Source: Anaerolineae bacterium (GTDB lineage: Bacteria; Chloroflexota; Anaerolineae; Aggregatilineales; Phototrophicaceae). From it: a stretch of 64,000 nt of DNA. Both the position numbers and the translations under genes were made by a program. Shown here in pieces: positions 35,550 to 44,679 of this stretch. The stretch spans positions 1-64,000 of the forward strand of contig JADLAY010000062.1 in the NCBI GenBank assembly GCA_020849765.1, given 5' to 3'. Numbering within the stretch: the first letter of the stretch is position 1; each line of letters starts with the position of its first letter. The notes below the pieces were generated by a model. It was not told the DNA's origin. It saw only the letters and a list, made by a program, of their open reading frames with translations, and did not search any database.

Positions 35550-36176
35550 TCAGGCCTTGTGGCCGACGATCACCCGCAGATGCTTGCCCGGCCCGAACTC
35601 GTCGAACACGATCACGTCGAGCGCGTTGGCGCGCATCAGCGCCGGGTAGTCGTAGAGGAAATCGCCGAAGCGCTCCCACAGATGCGCCCAGAATGTTCCC
35701 GCCCGGTTGCCGTCGCGCGGCAGACCGATATCGACCAGCACCAGCCGTCCCCCCGGCGCCAGGGCGCGCGCCATCTCGGCGATGGCTTGATCCGCATCCG
35801 GCAAGCAAGAGATGGCGAAGGTGCTGACGACCACGTCGAAACTCTCCGACGGAAACGGCAGGCGGAAGGCACTCCCACGGACGAGGCGCGCGGGTAATCC
35901 GGCCCGGCTCAGGCGCCGCCGCGTGAACCGGCACATGCCCATCGCCAGATCAAGCCCGACGCAAAGATCCGCCCGCCGCGCCAGCGCTGTGTGGAGCTTG
36001 CCGGGGCCGAAGCCAACTTCGAGCGCACGTTGATGAGCGGGGATGTAAGCGAGCGCGCGGCGGACGTAGCGCCACCATGCGCCGAGCGTCAACCAGTCGA
36101 GGCTATCGTAGACCGGCGCCAGCAGTTCGTAGACGACGTTGTTGAAAAAGCGGCGCGAGGCTTCGTAGTGCGCCAT
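35550..36176 (-). CDS. Class I SAM-dependent methyltransferase
   Basis: 208-aa enzyme of the UbiE/methyltransferase-11 type. Motif I is LEVGFGPGK (52-60), the acidic end of strand 2 is GLDLA, the post-I region is SFDVVVSTFAISCLPDADQA, and motif III is PGGRLVLVDIG. The N-terminus (YEASRRFFNNVVYELLAPVYDSLDW) resembles quinone or small-molecule methyltransferases. It is co-directional with mreB upstream, 25 bases after it. Substrate unknown. Confidence 0.9.
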   Translation of the reverse strand: MAHYEASRRFFNNVVYELLAPVYDSLDWLTLGAWWRYVRRALAYIPAHQRALEVGFGPGKLHTALARRADLCVGLDLAMGMCRFTRRRLSRAGLPARLVRGSAFRLPFPSESFDVVVSTFAISCLPDADQAIAEMARALAPGGRLVLVDIGLPRDGNRAGTFWAHLWERFGDFLYDYPALMRANALDVIVFDEFGPGKHLRVIVGHKA

Positions 36177-36201
36177 GCTGCGCGCCCGGAGCGACGCGCC
36201 C

Positions 36202-37209
36202 TCAAGCCTGGACGACGCGCCGCAGCAGCGCCGGATCGCTGAGCGCGCGCCCCGCGCCGACCGCCACCGCGATCATGGCGTTGTCCGCGCGGTAGACCGG
36301 CACCTGCACCTGCTGCGTCAGGAACTGATCGATGCCGCGCAGGAGTGCGCCACCGCCCGTGAGGACGATGCCGCGGTCGATGATGTCCGACGCGAGTTCG
36401 GGCGGCGTGTTGCTGAGCACACCGCGCACCACGCCGACGATCTGGCTCAGCGGCTCCTGGATCGCCTCGACGACTTCGCTGGTCGTCATCGTGATCGTGC
36501 GCGGCAGGCCAGTGACGTTATCGCGCCCCTGGACTTCCATCGACAGTTCGTCGACGAGCGTCGTCGCTGCGCCGACCTGGATCTTGACCGATTCCGCAGA
36601 CGGCTGGCCGATGGTCAGGCTGTATTTGCGGCGGCAGTAGCTGATGATGGCGTCATCGACCTTGAGGCCGCCGACGCGCCCGCTCTCCGCGCGCACGATG
36701 TTGTTCATCGTCATGACCGCCGCTTCGGTGATGCCGCCGCCGATGTTGACGACCATATCACCCGCGGGCGTGCCGACCGGCAGCCCGGCGCCGATGGCCG
36801 CCGCCAGCGGCTCCCAGATCAGGAAGGCTTCGCGCGCCCCGGCGCTGACCGCCGCCTCGTAGACGGCGCGCTTTTCGACGCTGGTCACACCGAAGGGCAC
36901 TGACATCATCACCGTCGGCCTGAACAGGCGCACGCGCCCGGCGATCTTGTTGAAGAAGTGGCGCAGCATCGCCTCGGTGACTTCGTAGTCGGCGATGACG
37001 CCGCTCTGCAGCGGGCGCACGATCTGGATGTCTTCGTCGTCGACCTTGCCGAGCATTTCACGCGCGGGCTGGCCGATCTCGACGATGCGCTCGTCCTCGA
37101 CCGTCAGGGCGACGAGCGATGGCTCCTGGAGCACGATCTGCTCGTTTTCATAAATCAGGACGTTGACCGTGCCCAGGTCGACGCCCAATCGTTTGTCGAA
37201 CAGTCCCAT
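36202..37209 (-). CDS. mreB: Rod shape-determining protein MreB
   Basis: Actin-like ATPase that directs lateral cell-wall synthesis. Phosphate-1 LGVDLGTVNVLIY at the N-terminus, then RPTVMMSVPFGVTSVEKRAV, connect/phosphate-2 region VVNIGGGITEAAV, and adenosine motif GIVLTGGGALLRGI. 335 aa, family length. The usual partners mreC and mreD are not next to it; a single-gene mreB is known in several phyla. Confidence 0.95.
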   Translation of the reverse strand: MGLFDKRLGVDLGTVNVLIYENEQIVLQEPSLVALTVEDERIVEIGQPAREMLGKVDDEDIQIVRPLQSGVIADYEVTEAMLRHFFNKIAGRVRLFRPTVMMSVPFGVTSVEKRAVYEAAVSAGAREAFLIWEPLAAAIGAGLPVGTPAGDMVVNIGGGITEAAVMTMNNIVRAESGRVGGLKVDDAIISYCRRKYSLTIGQPSAESVKIQVGAATTLVDELSMEVQGRDNVTGLPRTITMTTSEVVEAIQEPLSQIVGVVRGVLSNTPPELASDIIDRGIVLTGGGALLRGIDQFLTQQVQVPVYRADNAMIAVAVGAGRALSDPALLRRVVQA

Positions 37210-37520
37210 CTGAGTGTGTCTACCTGCCCGCAGGCGTGTTTTTCGCTAACGGCAAAGTATACCATGTGCCGGGCCACAGCTACGAGCCACGTTTGACCGA
37301 CGCGCGCGAAGTTCCCTACATGACAATAGGCGCTCAGCCACGGTGACGTTCGTCCCGATCTGGGCGGGGCGCATGGCGTGTCGCCTATGACAGAGATACC
37401 TTATGCGCGACAGAGACCTTTGTAATCTATTCACCGAAGAATGATTCTATTAGTATCTTCATCCAGGACGCCTGTGTCTTGCCCACGTGAACATGCGTCA
37501 TAACTCAAAGGCACATGATG

Positions 37521-39713
37521 ATGCAGCGAAAACCGCCGTTCTTTCGCACGATGATCCTGAGTCTTGTTGCCCAATTGTTCGCGCTCACCTTGCTGGTCAG
37601 CTCGTCGCCGAGTCTTGCGCTCGCGAGTGAAGGGGCTACGGCCCTCGCTCCGTACGGCTTGCCTGTGACCCCACGCGAGGACTCTCCCACCGCAGTGCCG
37701 ACGCTGCCGCCGTTTCCCTCGCCGACGCCGCTCTCTCAGGGGTATGCGGCGCAAACACCCGACCCCAATCCAAGCCTGTCGCCGGAAGCTGCCATCAATG
37801 CTGCAATTGCGCGGCAGTTGGCCGATGGTCGTTACGACTATGCGTATGCGCTCCAGAGCATCGTGGTAGGGACGGAATGGGCCTATGCCGACGTGTTCCT
37901 CACCAGTCGCAGCTCAGGCGCACTGCTCCCCACACAGGGGGCGATCATCATCGCAGCAAAGGACGCTAGCGGTTACTGGAGCGCCCGCCTACCTGAGGAT
38001 CATGCGCTCTTCAACGAGTGGCTGGAGCAGATTCCTGGCTCACTGGTGTCTGACCTGGTGAAGAGCATGAGCCGTTGGACGCCTGAGTTTGGTATTCAGG
38101 CTCTGGCTGATGTCACCGGCCATTATCTTCCCTGGCCTGCATCGGTCAGCGCCTACGTGAGCCAGAATCCGAGCGTTCATGGCGCCGGACGAATCGACTT
38201 CATGATCGATCAGTTGGACATCTCGGCGACCAAGGGCGGCACGATCGTCTACGCCAATGACTCGCACCGGGATTGGGTGCACGGCGGCAGCGCTTACGCC
38301 TACTACAACAACGCTGTCGTCATTCAGCATTCGCCCACCGAATATACGCTCTATCTTCATCTCAAGTATGGCAGCATCCCGACCTGGATTAAGGCCGGGT
38401 GTCCTGGCGGCGAGGCCGGTCAGGTTTGTGCCCTACCCGTCAGCCGGGGCGTCAAGATCGGCGAGATGGGGACGACCGGGTGGTCGAGCGGCCCCCATTT
38501 ACACCTGAGTACGACAAGCTCGTGGGGCGTCGTCTGGGGCCCCGATTTTGTCGATGAGGACGGTGACAGCAATACGACCGAGAATGTCTATACGGCAGGC
38601 ACAGGTCCTCACATCACAGCGGATTTCGTCGAGTATCCCTATTATGTGGCAGGCTGCGAGACGAACTACAACTGCCTGCAATACTGGCCGTTTGGGCCTA
38701 AAGTGTACTCTCAAAACACGGTTCAAACGGTAGCGACACCAACGCCTTCGTTGACGGCGCGAACCGGGATCGGAATCTACTCGCGGGCGACCGGCGCATG
38801 GTATCTGCGCACGTCGGCTGCACCGGGCGCGTCAGACTACCAGGCGACCTATGGCGGTTCATGGGCATCGCCGATCGTGGGAGATTGGAACGGCGATGGC
38901 ACTGTGAATATCGGTGTCTATGACGCGGCGAGCGGCAATTGGTACCTGCGCAATACCAACAATGGTGGCGCGCCGGATACCGTCGTCAGCGGCTATGGCG
39001 GCTGGTGGGGCTTACCCCTCAGCGGCGACTGGGATGGCAACGGCACCGACACGATCGGGTTGTTCGTGCCCAGCACCGGCGAATGGCTGCTGCGCAACAG
39101 CAACAGCTACGGCTCGCCAGACATCTACTTCACCTACGGCGGCTCGTGGGGTTACCCGGTCGTCGGCGATTGGAACGGCGATGGGCGCGACACAATCGGT
39201 ATCTACAACCCGACTGACGGCAACTGGTATCTACGCAACAGCAACGCGGGTGGCGGCCCGGACATCATCGTCGGTGGCTATGGCGGCTGGTGGGGCTTCC
39301 CGATCATTGGCGATTGGGATGGCAATGGCACGGACACGATTGGCCTGTTCGCCTACCAGACCGGCCAATGGCTCCTGCGTAACAGCAATAGCTATGGTTC
39401 GCCGAGTATCGAATTCGTCTATGGCGGCGACTGGGGCACGCCGCTCGCAGGCGATTGGAATGGGCCGTCGGCCATGTCGGCGGACTTCATGACCTTCGAC
39501 CAGAATTGGGATGCGGTCAACCAGACGCTGAGCGCCATCCCCACCGATTACTCACTGGTTGACCTGATGCGCTTCGCGCTCGATCCGTCGACGCCGCTGG
39601 GGACGACGCCGTCCGAGGCGCCTACGGCCCCAGCAGCGCCGACGATGATGCCGCTGCCGCCCGTCGAGCCACAGCCGGTCAAGCCGCCACCGCCAAGCCA
39701 GCCGCAGGGGTAG
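37521..39713 (+). CDS. Secreted M23-type peptidase with FG-GAP-like repeats
   Basis: Probable secreted cell-wall endopeptidase. Signal peptide (1-~35), a Pro/Thr-rich linker (~40-90), then an M23 (lysostaphin-like) domain: H220/D226 in VHGAGRIDF (here His-x5-Asp rather than the usual His-x3-Asp), LYLHLKYGS, and the catalytic GPHLHLS (H326, H328). About six FG-GAP-like repeats of ~48 residues follow (~410-660, core GxYGGSWGxPVVGDWNGDGxD) and a Pro-rich tail. 730 aa from ATG 37521: three ATGs are in tandem, and MQ-x6-FRT aligns with both downstream paralogues. First of three tandem genes. Confidence 0.85.
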   Translation: MQRKPPFFRTMILSLVAQLFALTLLVSSSPSLALASEGATALAPYGLPVTPREDSPTAVPTLPPFPSPTPLSQGYAAQTPDPNPSLSPEAAINAAIARQLADGRYDYAYALQSIVVGTEWAYADVFLTSRSSGALLPTQGAIIIAAKDASGYWSARLPEDHALFNEWLEQIPGSLVSDLVKSMSRWTPEFGIQALADVTGHYLPWPASVSAYVSQNPSVHGAGRIDFMIDQLDISATKGGTIVYANDSHRDWVHGGSAYAYYNNAVVIQHSPTEYTLYLHLKYGSIPTWIKAGCPGGEAGQVCALPVSRGVKIGEMGTTGWSSGPHLHLSTTSSWGVVWGPDFVDEDGDSNTTENVYTAGTGPHITADFVEYPYYVAGCETNYNCLQYWPFGPKVYSQNTVQTVATPTPSLTARTGIGIYSRATGAWYLRTSAAPGASDYQATYGGSWASPIVGDWNGDGTVNIGVYDAASGNWYLRNTNNGGAPDTVVSGYGGWWGLPLSGDWDGNGTDTIGLFVPSTGEWLLRNSNSYGSPDIYFTYGGSWGYPVVGDWNGDGRDTIGIYNPTDGNWYLRNSNAGGGPDIIVGGYGGWWGFPIIGDWDGNGTDTIGLFAYQTGQWLLRNSNSYGSPSIEFVYGGDWGTPLAGDWNGPSAMSADFMTFDQNWDAVNQTLSAIPTDYSLVDLMRFALDPSTPLGTTPSEAPTAPAAPTMMPLPPVEPQPVKPPPPSQPQG

Positions 39714-40037
39714 GGAATCAGTCCTCCCCGTGAGGCATGAACTGCCGCCCGGCCATTCAGTGGTCGGGCGGCCAAAAATCACTAAGCCATCGAATCTGCT
39801 GCGGGGCTCAGATGCATGTGATGCTGCCCGCATGACAATGATCCCATCGAATGACGTGACGTTTATCCTGACTCATGCGGTGTGAGCCGCTTGCGCCCCT
39901 TCTGTTAGGAGGATTTTACGTCCTTCAGTGACATATGTAATATGCTTAGGGAAGAGTAGATTCCATCACAACCTTCATTGCGGACTCTCTCTGCCCTGTC
40001 CACGTGAACACGCATGATGATTTTGAGACGTCCGATT
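39714..40037. other. Intergenic stretch with one stem-loop
   Basis: A 12-bp stem (39744-39755 with 39761-39772, GCCGCCCG/CGGGCGGC core) without a T-tract lies soon after the M23 gene. The rest is the leader of the next paralogue, including CCACGTGAACA, which also precedes the first paralogue. No gene seen. Confidence 0.6.
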
Positions 40038-42269
40038 ATGCAGCAAAACCCCCGTTTCTTTCGCACGTTTGTCCTGGGTCTCGTCGTTGAACTGCTCGCG
40101 CTGGTCTTGCTGGTCTGCCTTCCCATGAGTGTCACATTGGCGGATGCTCCAATTCCAGCCACATACGCCACATCCCTGCCCGCAGAAGAAGTGACTGCGC
40201 TGGAAGCCCTCTACAACAGCACCAATGGCGCTAGCTGGATACAAAACCAGGACTGGATGACACCTTGGGATCCCTGTGCGTGGCATGGCATCGTTTGCGA
40301 CTATGCTGACGTGAGTCATGTGGTAGAGATCAATCTGCCAGGAAACAACCTTGTCGGCTCGATTCCACCGGAGCTAGGGGATCTCACGTATCTCGGCTAC
40401 TTACATTTGGCTGGGAATCAATTGAGGGGGTCTATCCCGCCAGCGCTTGGCAACCTGCATCAACTGGTATATCTCTATCTATATGATAATCAACTCTCAG
40501 GCAGTCTGCCACCAGAGTTGGGAAACATGTCGAGCCTGAAGCTGCTGGATTTGTCTCACAACCAGTTGAATGGTGCCATACCAGCAGATTTAGGGAATCT
40601 GTCGAGTCTGCTAGTCCTGCGCTCACCTGAGAACCAGTTGACCGGTGCCATTCCGCCGGAGATGGGGAATCTATCGAGTCTGGAACTCCTGGACTTACGT
40701 CATAACGAGTTGATCGGCCCTATCCCGTCCCAGATGGGGAATCTGTCAAATCTACAAGCTCTGGAGTTATCTGAGAACCACTTGGACAGTGCCATTCCAC
40801 CGGAGTTGGGCAATTTACCAAAGCTGTTCCATCTGGCTCTGCGGGCCAATTACCTCAGCGGCGACATTCCGTTCAACCTGACAAAGCTCATCGCTCTGCG
40901 CTACTTATTTGTCGACTACAACATGCTGACGGCATCCGATCCGGCCGTCAAAGCCTTCGTCGACGCTCTGCAACCGGGTTGGGATGCTACCCAGACAATT
41001 GCGCCCTCTAATCTCCACGTCGTCACCGTCACGAGCGGCAGTGTAGCCCTTGCCTGGAACCCTATTCTGTACTACACCAACGGATACTACGAGGTCAGGG
41101 TCAGCACCCAAAGCGATGGGCCGTTCGACCTGCCTGGCTGTGTGACGCCGAACAAGGCCTCTATCGGCTGCACCGTGCCGAACCTAGTGGCCAATACGAC
41201 CTACTACTTCGCGATTCGGACCTATTCACCGAAGTCGCTATACCATTATCAACGAAATGACCTCTGGTGTGACTTCTCAGCGCCCGTCCAGGCCACGACG
41301 ATCACGCCAACGCCACTGGATGGCATCGGCATCTACGCCCGCGCGACCGGCAACTGGTATCTGCGCAACTCTGCTTCACCCGGTGCGCCAGAATACCAGT
41401 CTACTTACGGTGGCTCCTGGGGCTCACCTGTCGCAGGCGACTGGAACGGCGACGGCGCGGACTACATCGGCATCTTCGAGCGCGCAATCGCTTGGTGGCA
41501 TCTGCGCTCATCCGCGTCGGCAGGGGCGCCCGATTACCTGTTCTTCTATGGTGGCTCGTGGGGGCTGCCCCTCGTCGGTGACTGGGATGGCAACGGCACC
41601 GACAGCAGCGGCATCTTCAATCCCGCTGACGGCAACTGGTATCTGCACAATAGCAACAGGAGTGGCTCACCGGACGTCTACTTCACCTATGGCGGCTCGT
41701 GGGGCTACCCGGTCATCGGCGATTGGAATGGCGACGGTATTGACACGATTGGCATCTACAACCCCAACGACGGCAACTGGTACCTGCGCAACAGCAACAG
41801 CGGCGGCAGCCCGGATATTATCGTCGGCGGCTATGGCGGCTGGTGGGGCTTCCCCATCGTCGGTGACTGGGACGGCAATGGCAGCGATACGATAGGTCTC
41901 TTTGCCTACCAGACCGGCCAGTGGCTGCTGCGCAACAGCAATAGCTACGGCTTGCCAGACATCGAATTCGTCTATGGCGGTGAGTGGGGCACGCCGATTG
42001 TTGGCAACTGGGTCGGGTCAGGCACACCGCTGTCAGCGGACTTCACGGCCTTCAACCAGGATTGGGCCACGGTCAACCAGACGCTGAGTGCGATCCCGAC
42101 CGACTACTCGCTGGTCGACCTCATGCGCTTCGCACTCGATCCATCGACGCCGCTGGGGACAACGCCGTCCGAGGCAGCTACGGCGCCTGCCGCACCAACG
42201 ATGCTGCCGCTGCCGCCCGTCGAGCCGCAGCCGGTCAAGCCGCCACCGCCGAGCCAGCCACAGGGATAG
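40038..42269 (+). CDS. Secreted LRR/FN3/FG-GAP protein, paralogue 1
   Basis: Secreted modular protein. Signal peptide (1-~35), an LRR-cap-like start EEVTALEALYNSTNGASW, about eight plant-type 24-residue leucine-rich repeats (consensus GxIPxxLGNLSSLxxLxLxx; ~95-290), an FN3 domain (~320-415, VTSGSVALAW...TTYYFAIRTYS), six FG-GAP-like propeller repeats (~420-670) and the same Pro-rich tail as its neighbours. LRR and FN3 point to protein or glycan binding outside the cell. The start is at MQQNPRFFRT, aligned to the paralogues. No C-terminal sorting or membrane anchor is seen. Confidence 0.85.
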   Translation: MQQNPRFFRTFVLGLVVELLALVLLVCLPMSVTLADAPIPATYATSLPAEEVTALEALYNSTNGASWIQNQDWMTPWDPCAWHGIVCDYADVSHVVEINLPGNNLVGSIPPELGDLTYLGYLHLAGNQLRGSIPPALGNLHQLVYLYLYDNQLSGSLPPELGNMSSLKLLDLSHNQLNGAIPADLGNLSSLLVLRSPENQLTGAIPPEMGNLSSLELLDLRHNELIGPIPSQMGNLSNLQALELSENHLDSAIPPELGNLPKLFHLALRANYLSGDIPFNLTKLIALRYLFVDYNMLTASDPAVKAFVDALQPGWDATQTIAPSNLHVVTVTSGSVALAWNPILYYTNGYYEVRVSTQSDGPFDLPGCVTPNKASIGCTVPNLVANTTYYFAIRTYSPKSLYHYQRNDLWCDFSAPVQATTITPTPLDGIGIYARATGNWYLRNSASPGAPEYQSTYGGSWGSPVAGDWNGDGADYIGIFERAIAWWHLRSSASAGAPDYLFFYGGSWGLPLVGDWDGNGTDSSGIFNPADGNWYLHNSNRSGSPDVYFTYGGSWGYPVIGDWNGDGIDTIGIYNPNDGNWYLRNSNSGGSPDIIVGGYGGWWGFPIVGDWDGNGSDTIGLFAYQTGQWLLRNSNSYGLPDIEFVYGGEWGTPIVGNWVGSGTPLSADFTAFNQDWATVNQTLSAIPTDYSLVDLMRFALDPSTPLGTTPSEAATAPAAPTMLPLPPVEPQPVKPPPPSQPQG

Positions 42270-42356
42270 GGCGTTTACGACGACGGGATTGTGGCATCCG
42301 TGTCGCCGCAATCCCTTTACTATCGACTCTATATGATGACATCAAGGCATGTGACA

Positions 42357-44594
42357 ATGCAGCACAAACCATGGTTCCGACGAACGATTGTCCTGAGTTT
42401 CTTGCTCGAATTGCTGGTGGTCGTCTTGCTCGGCAGCACATCGACGCAGGTCGCCCTGGCGCAAGAGTCGCCATCGAATCCCCCGGCTACTCCAGCCACC
42501 TACGCGACGTCTTTGCCCGCGCAAGAAGTGGCCGCGCTGGAAGCCCTCTACAACAGCACCAACGGCGCTGGCTGGACAAATAAGACGGGCTGGATGACGG
42601 CAACGGATCCATGCACGTGGTACCACGTTTATTGCACCGGCGATCATGTGACGTGGATCAGTTTGGCAGAAAACGGATTGAGGGGCACGATTCCCGCGGC
42701 ACTGGCGAATCTCACGAACCTTTCTCAACTGGAACTGTCTCACAACGAATTGACAGGGTCTATCCCAGCAGCGCTTGGCAGCTTGGTTCACCTGCAATAT
42801 TTATTTCTATCTCTTAACCAGCTCTCAGGCAGTATTCCCCCGGAACTGGGAAACGCGTCGAGCCTGAAGCAGCTTGATCTGGCCAATAACCTGTTAACCG
42901 GTTCTATCCCAACAGAATTTGGGAATTTGTCAAATTTGAGTAGTCTGAGGGCGCCTGACAACCATTTGGGTGGATCCATCCCACCAGAATTGGGAAGTCT
43001 TTCAAATCTGCGCGGCATCGATTTGGATCATAATGAGTTGATCGGCGCTATCCCGTCGCAGTTGGGGAATCTGTCACTCCTAGAATACCTGGAAGTGTCT
43101 GAGAACCATCTGGATGGCAGTATCCCGCCGGAGTTGGGAAACCTGTCCGAGTTGCGCTATCTCGAACTGGCAGCCAACCAGTTCAGCGGAGACATCCCGC
43201 TCAATCTGACAAACTTGACCAATCTGCGGGAATTGGGCATCGATTACAACAGGCTGACGGCATCCAATCCGACTGTCAAAGCCTTCGCCGACGCGGTCGC
43301 ACCGCGTTGGGATGAGACGCAGACGGTTGCGCCGACTAATCTCCGCGTCGTCTCTGTCACGAGTGGCAGCGTGACCCTCGCCTGGACCCCAATCCTGTAC
43401 TTTGCCAACGGATACTATGAGGTCAGGGTCAGCACCCACAGCGGCGGACCATTCGACCTGCCTGGATGCGTGACGCCCAGTAAGGAGACTATCGGCTGCA
43501 CCGTGCCCAACCTTGCGCCGAATACGACCTACTACTTCGCGATCCGTTCGTACTCAACAACTTACTGGATCCAAAGAAATGACCTTTGGAGCGCTCTATC
43601 GGCGCCCGTCCAGGCCACGACGATCACGCCAACGCCATTGGACGGCATTGGCATCTACGCCCTCGCGACCGGAGATTGGTATCTGCGCACGTCGGCCTCA
43701 CCCGGTGCGCCGCATTACCAGATCACCTATGGCGGCTCGTGGGGGCTGCCGCTCGTCGGCGACTGGAACGGCGACGGCGCGGACAACGTCGGTATCTTCG
43801 ATTACGTGCTCGGCAGGTGGTATCTGCGTTCGTCGGTGTCGGCAGGAGCGCCGGATTACCTGTTCTTCTATGGGGGCTCGTGGGGGCTGCCCCTCGTCGG
43901 GGACTGGGATGGGAATAACACCGACACCATCGGCATCTTCAATCCCGCTGATGGCCACTGGTATCTACGCAACAGCAACAGTGCTGGCGCGCCGGACCTT
44001 GGCTTCACTTACGGTGGTTCCTGGGGCTATCCGGTCGTTGGTGACTGGGACGGCAACGGCACCGACACGATTGGCATCTACAATCCGAACGATGGCAACT
44101 GGTACCTGCGCAACAGCAATAGCAGTGGCAGCCCGGACGTTATCGTCGCTGGCTATGGCGGCTGGTGGGGCTTCCCAGTCGTCGGCGACTGGGACGGGAA
44201 TAACACCGACACAATTGGCATATTTGCCTACGATACCGGCACCTGGTATCTGCGCAACACCAACAACGTCGGCGCGCCGGATATCCAGTTCACGTATGGC
44301 GGCTCCTGGGGTATGCCGTTGGTCGGCAACTGGATCGGGTCAGGCACACCGCTGTCGGCGGACTTCATGACCTTCAACCAGGATTGGGATGCCGTCAACC
44401 AGACATTGAGTGCTATCCCCACCGATTACTCACTGGTTGACCTGATGCGGTTTGCGCTCGATCCGTCGACGCCGCTGGGCACGACGCCATCCGAGGCAAC
44501 TACGGCCCCAGCAGCGCCGACGATGCTGCCGCTGCCGCCCGTGAGCGAGCCGCAGCCGGTCAAGCCGCCGCCGCCGAGCCAGCCGCAGGGGTAG
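42357..44594 (+). CDS. Secreted LRR/FN3/FG-GAP protein, paralogue 2
   Basis: Close paralogue of the gene before it, with the same domain order: signal peptide, about eight LRRs (GSIPPELGNLSELRYLELAA type), FN3, six FG-GAP-like repeats and the tail ending KPPPPSQPQG. 745 aa from ATG 42357 (MQHKPWFRRT), with AAGG 9 bases upstream; earlier in-frame ATGs lack this. LRR segments are more diverged between the two than the propeller and tail, which suggests that the LRRs are under different selection. A stem-loop follows before the convergent ilvD. Confidence 0.85.
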   Translation: MQHKPWFRRTIVLSFLLELLVVVLLGSTSTQVALAQESPSNPPATPATYATSLPAQEVAALEALYNSTNGAGWTNKTGWMTATDPCTWYHVYCTGDHVTWISLAENGLRGTIPAALANLTNLSQLELSHNELTGSIPAALGSLVHLQYLFLSLNQLSGSIPPELGNASSLKQLDLANNLLTGSIPTEFGNLSNLSSLRAPDNHLGGSIPPELGSLSNLRGIDLDHNELIGAIPSQLGNLSLLEYLEVSENHLDGSIPPELGNLSELRYLELAANQFSGDIPLNLTNLTNLRELGIDYNRLTASNPTVKAFADAVAPRWDETQTVAPTNLRVVSVTSGSVTLAWTPILYFANGYYEVRVSTHSGGPFDLPGCVTPSKETIGCTVPNLAPNTTYYFAIRSYSTTYWIQRNDLWSALSAPVQATTITPTPLDGIGIYALATGDWYLRTSASPGAPHYQITYGGSWGLPLVGDWNGDGADNVGIFDYVLGRWYLRSSVSAGAPDYLFFYGGSWGLPLVGDWDGNNTDTIGIFNPADGHWYLRNSNSAGAPDLGFTYGGSWGYPVVGDWDGNGTDTIGIYNPNDGNWYLRNSNSSGSPDVIVAGYGGWWGFPVVGDWDGNNTDTIGIFAYDTGTWYLRNTNNVGAPDIQFTYGGSWGMPLVGNWIGSGTPLSADFMTFNQDWDAVNQTLSAIPTDYSLVDLMRFALDPSTPLGTTPSEATTAPAAPTMLPLPPVSEPQPVKPPPPSQPQG

Positions 44595-44607
44595 GATCCC
44601 CGCAACA

Positions 44608-44640
44608 TAATGTGCCCGATTCATCATCGGGCACATAATA
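44608..44640. terminator. Stem-loop between convergent genes
   Basis: An 11-bp perfect stem ATGTGCCCGAT / ATCGGGCACAT with loop TCATC, flanked by AT-rich sequence but no T-tract. It is a likely bidirectional weak terminator for the paralogue cluster and ilvD. Confidence 0.55.
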
Positions 44641-44679
44641 TTCAGCATATTCTCTTGACAGCGAGCGTCCGGCGGCGGC

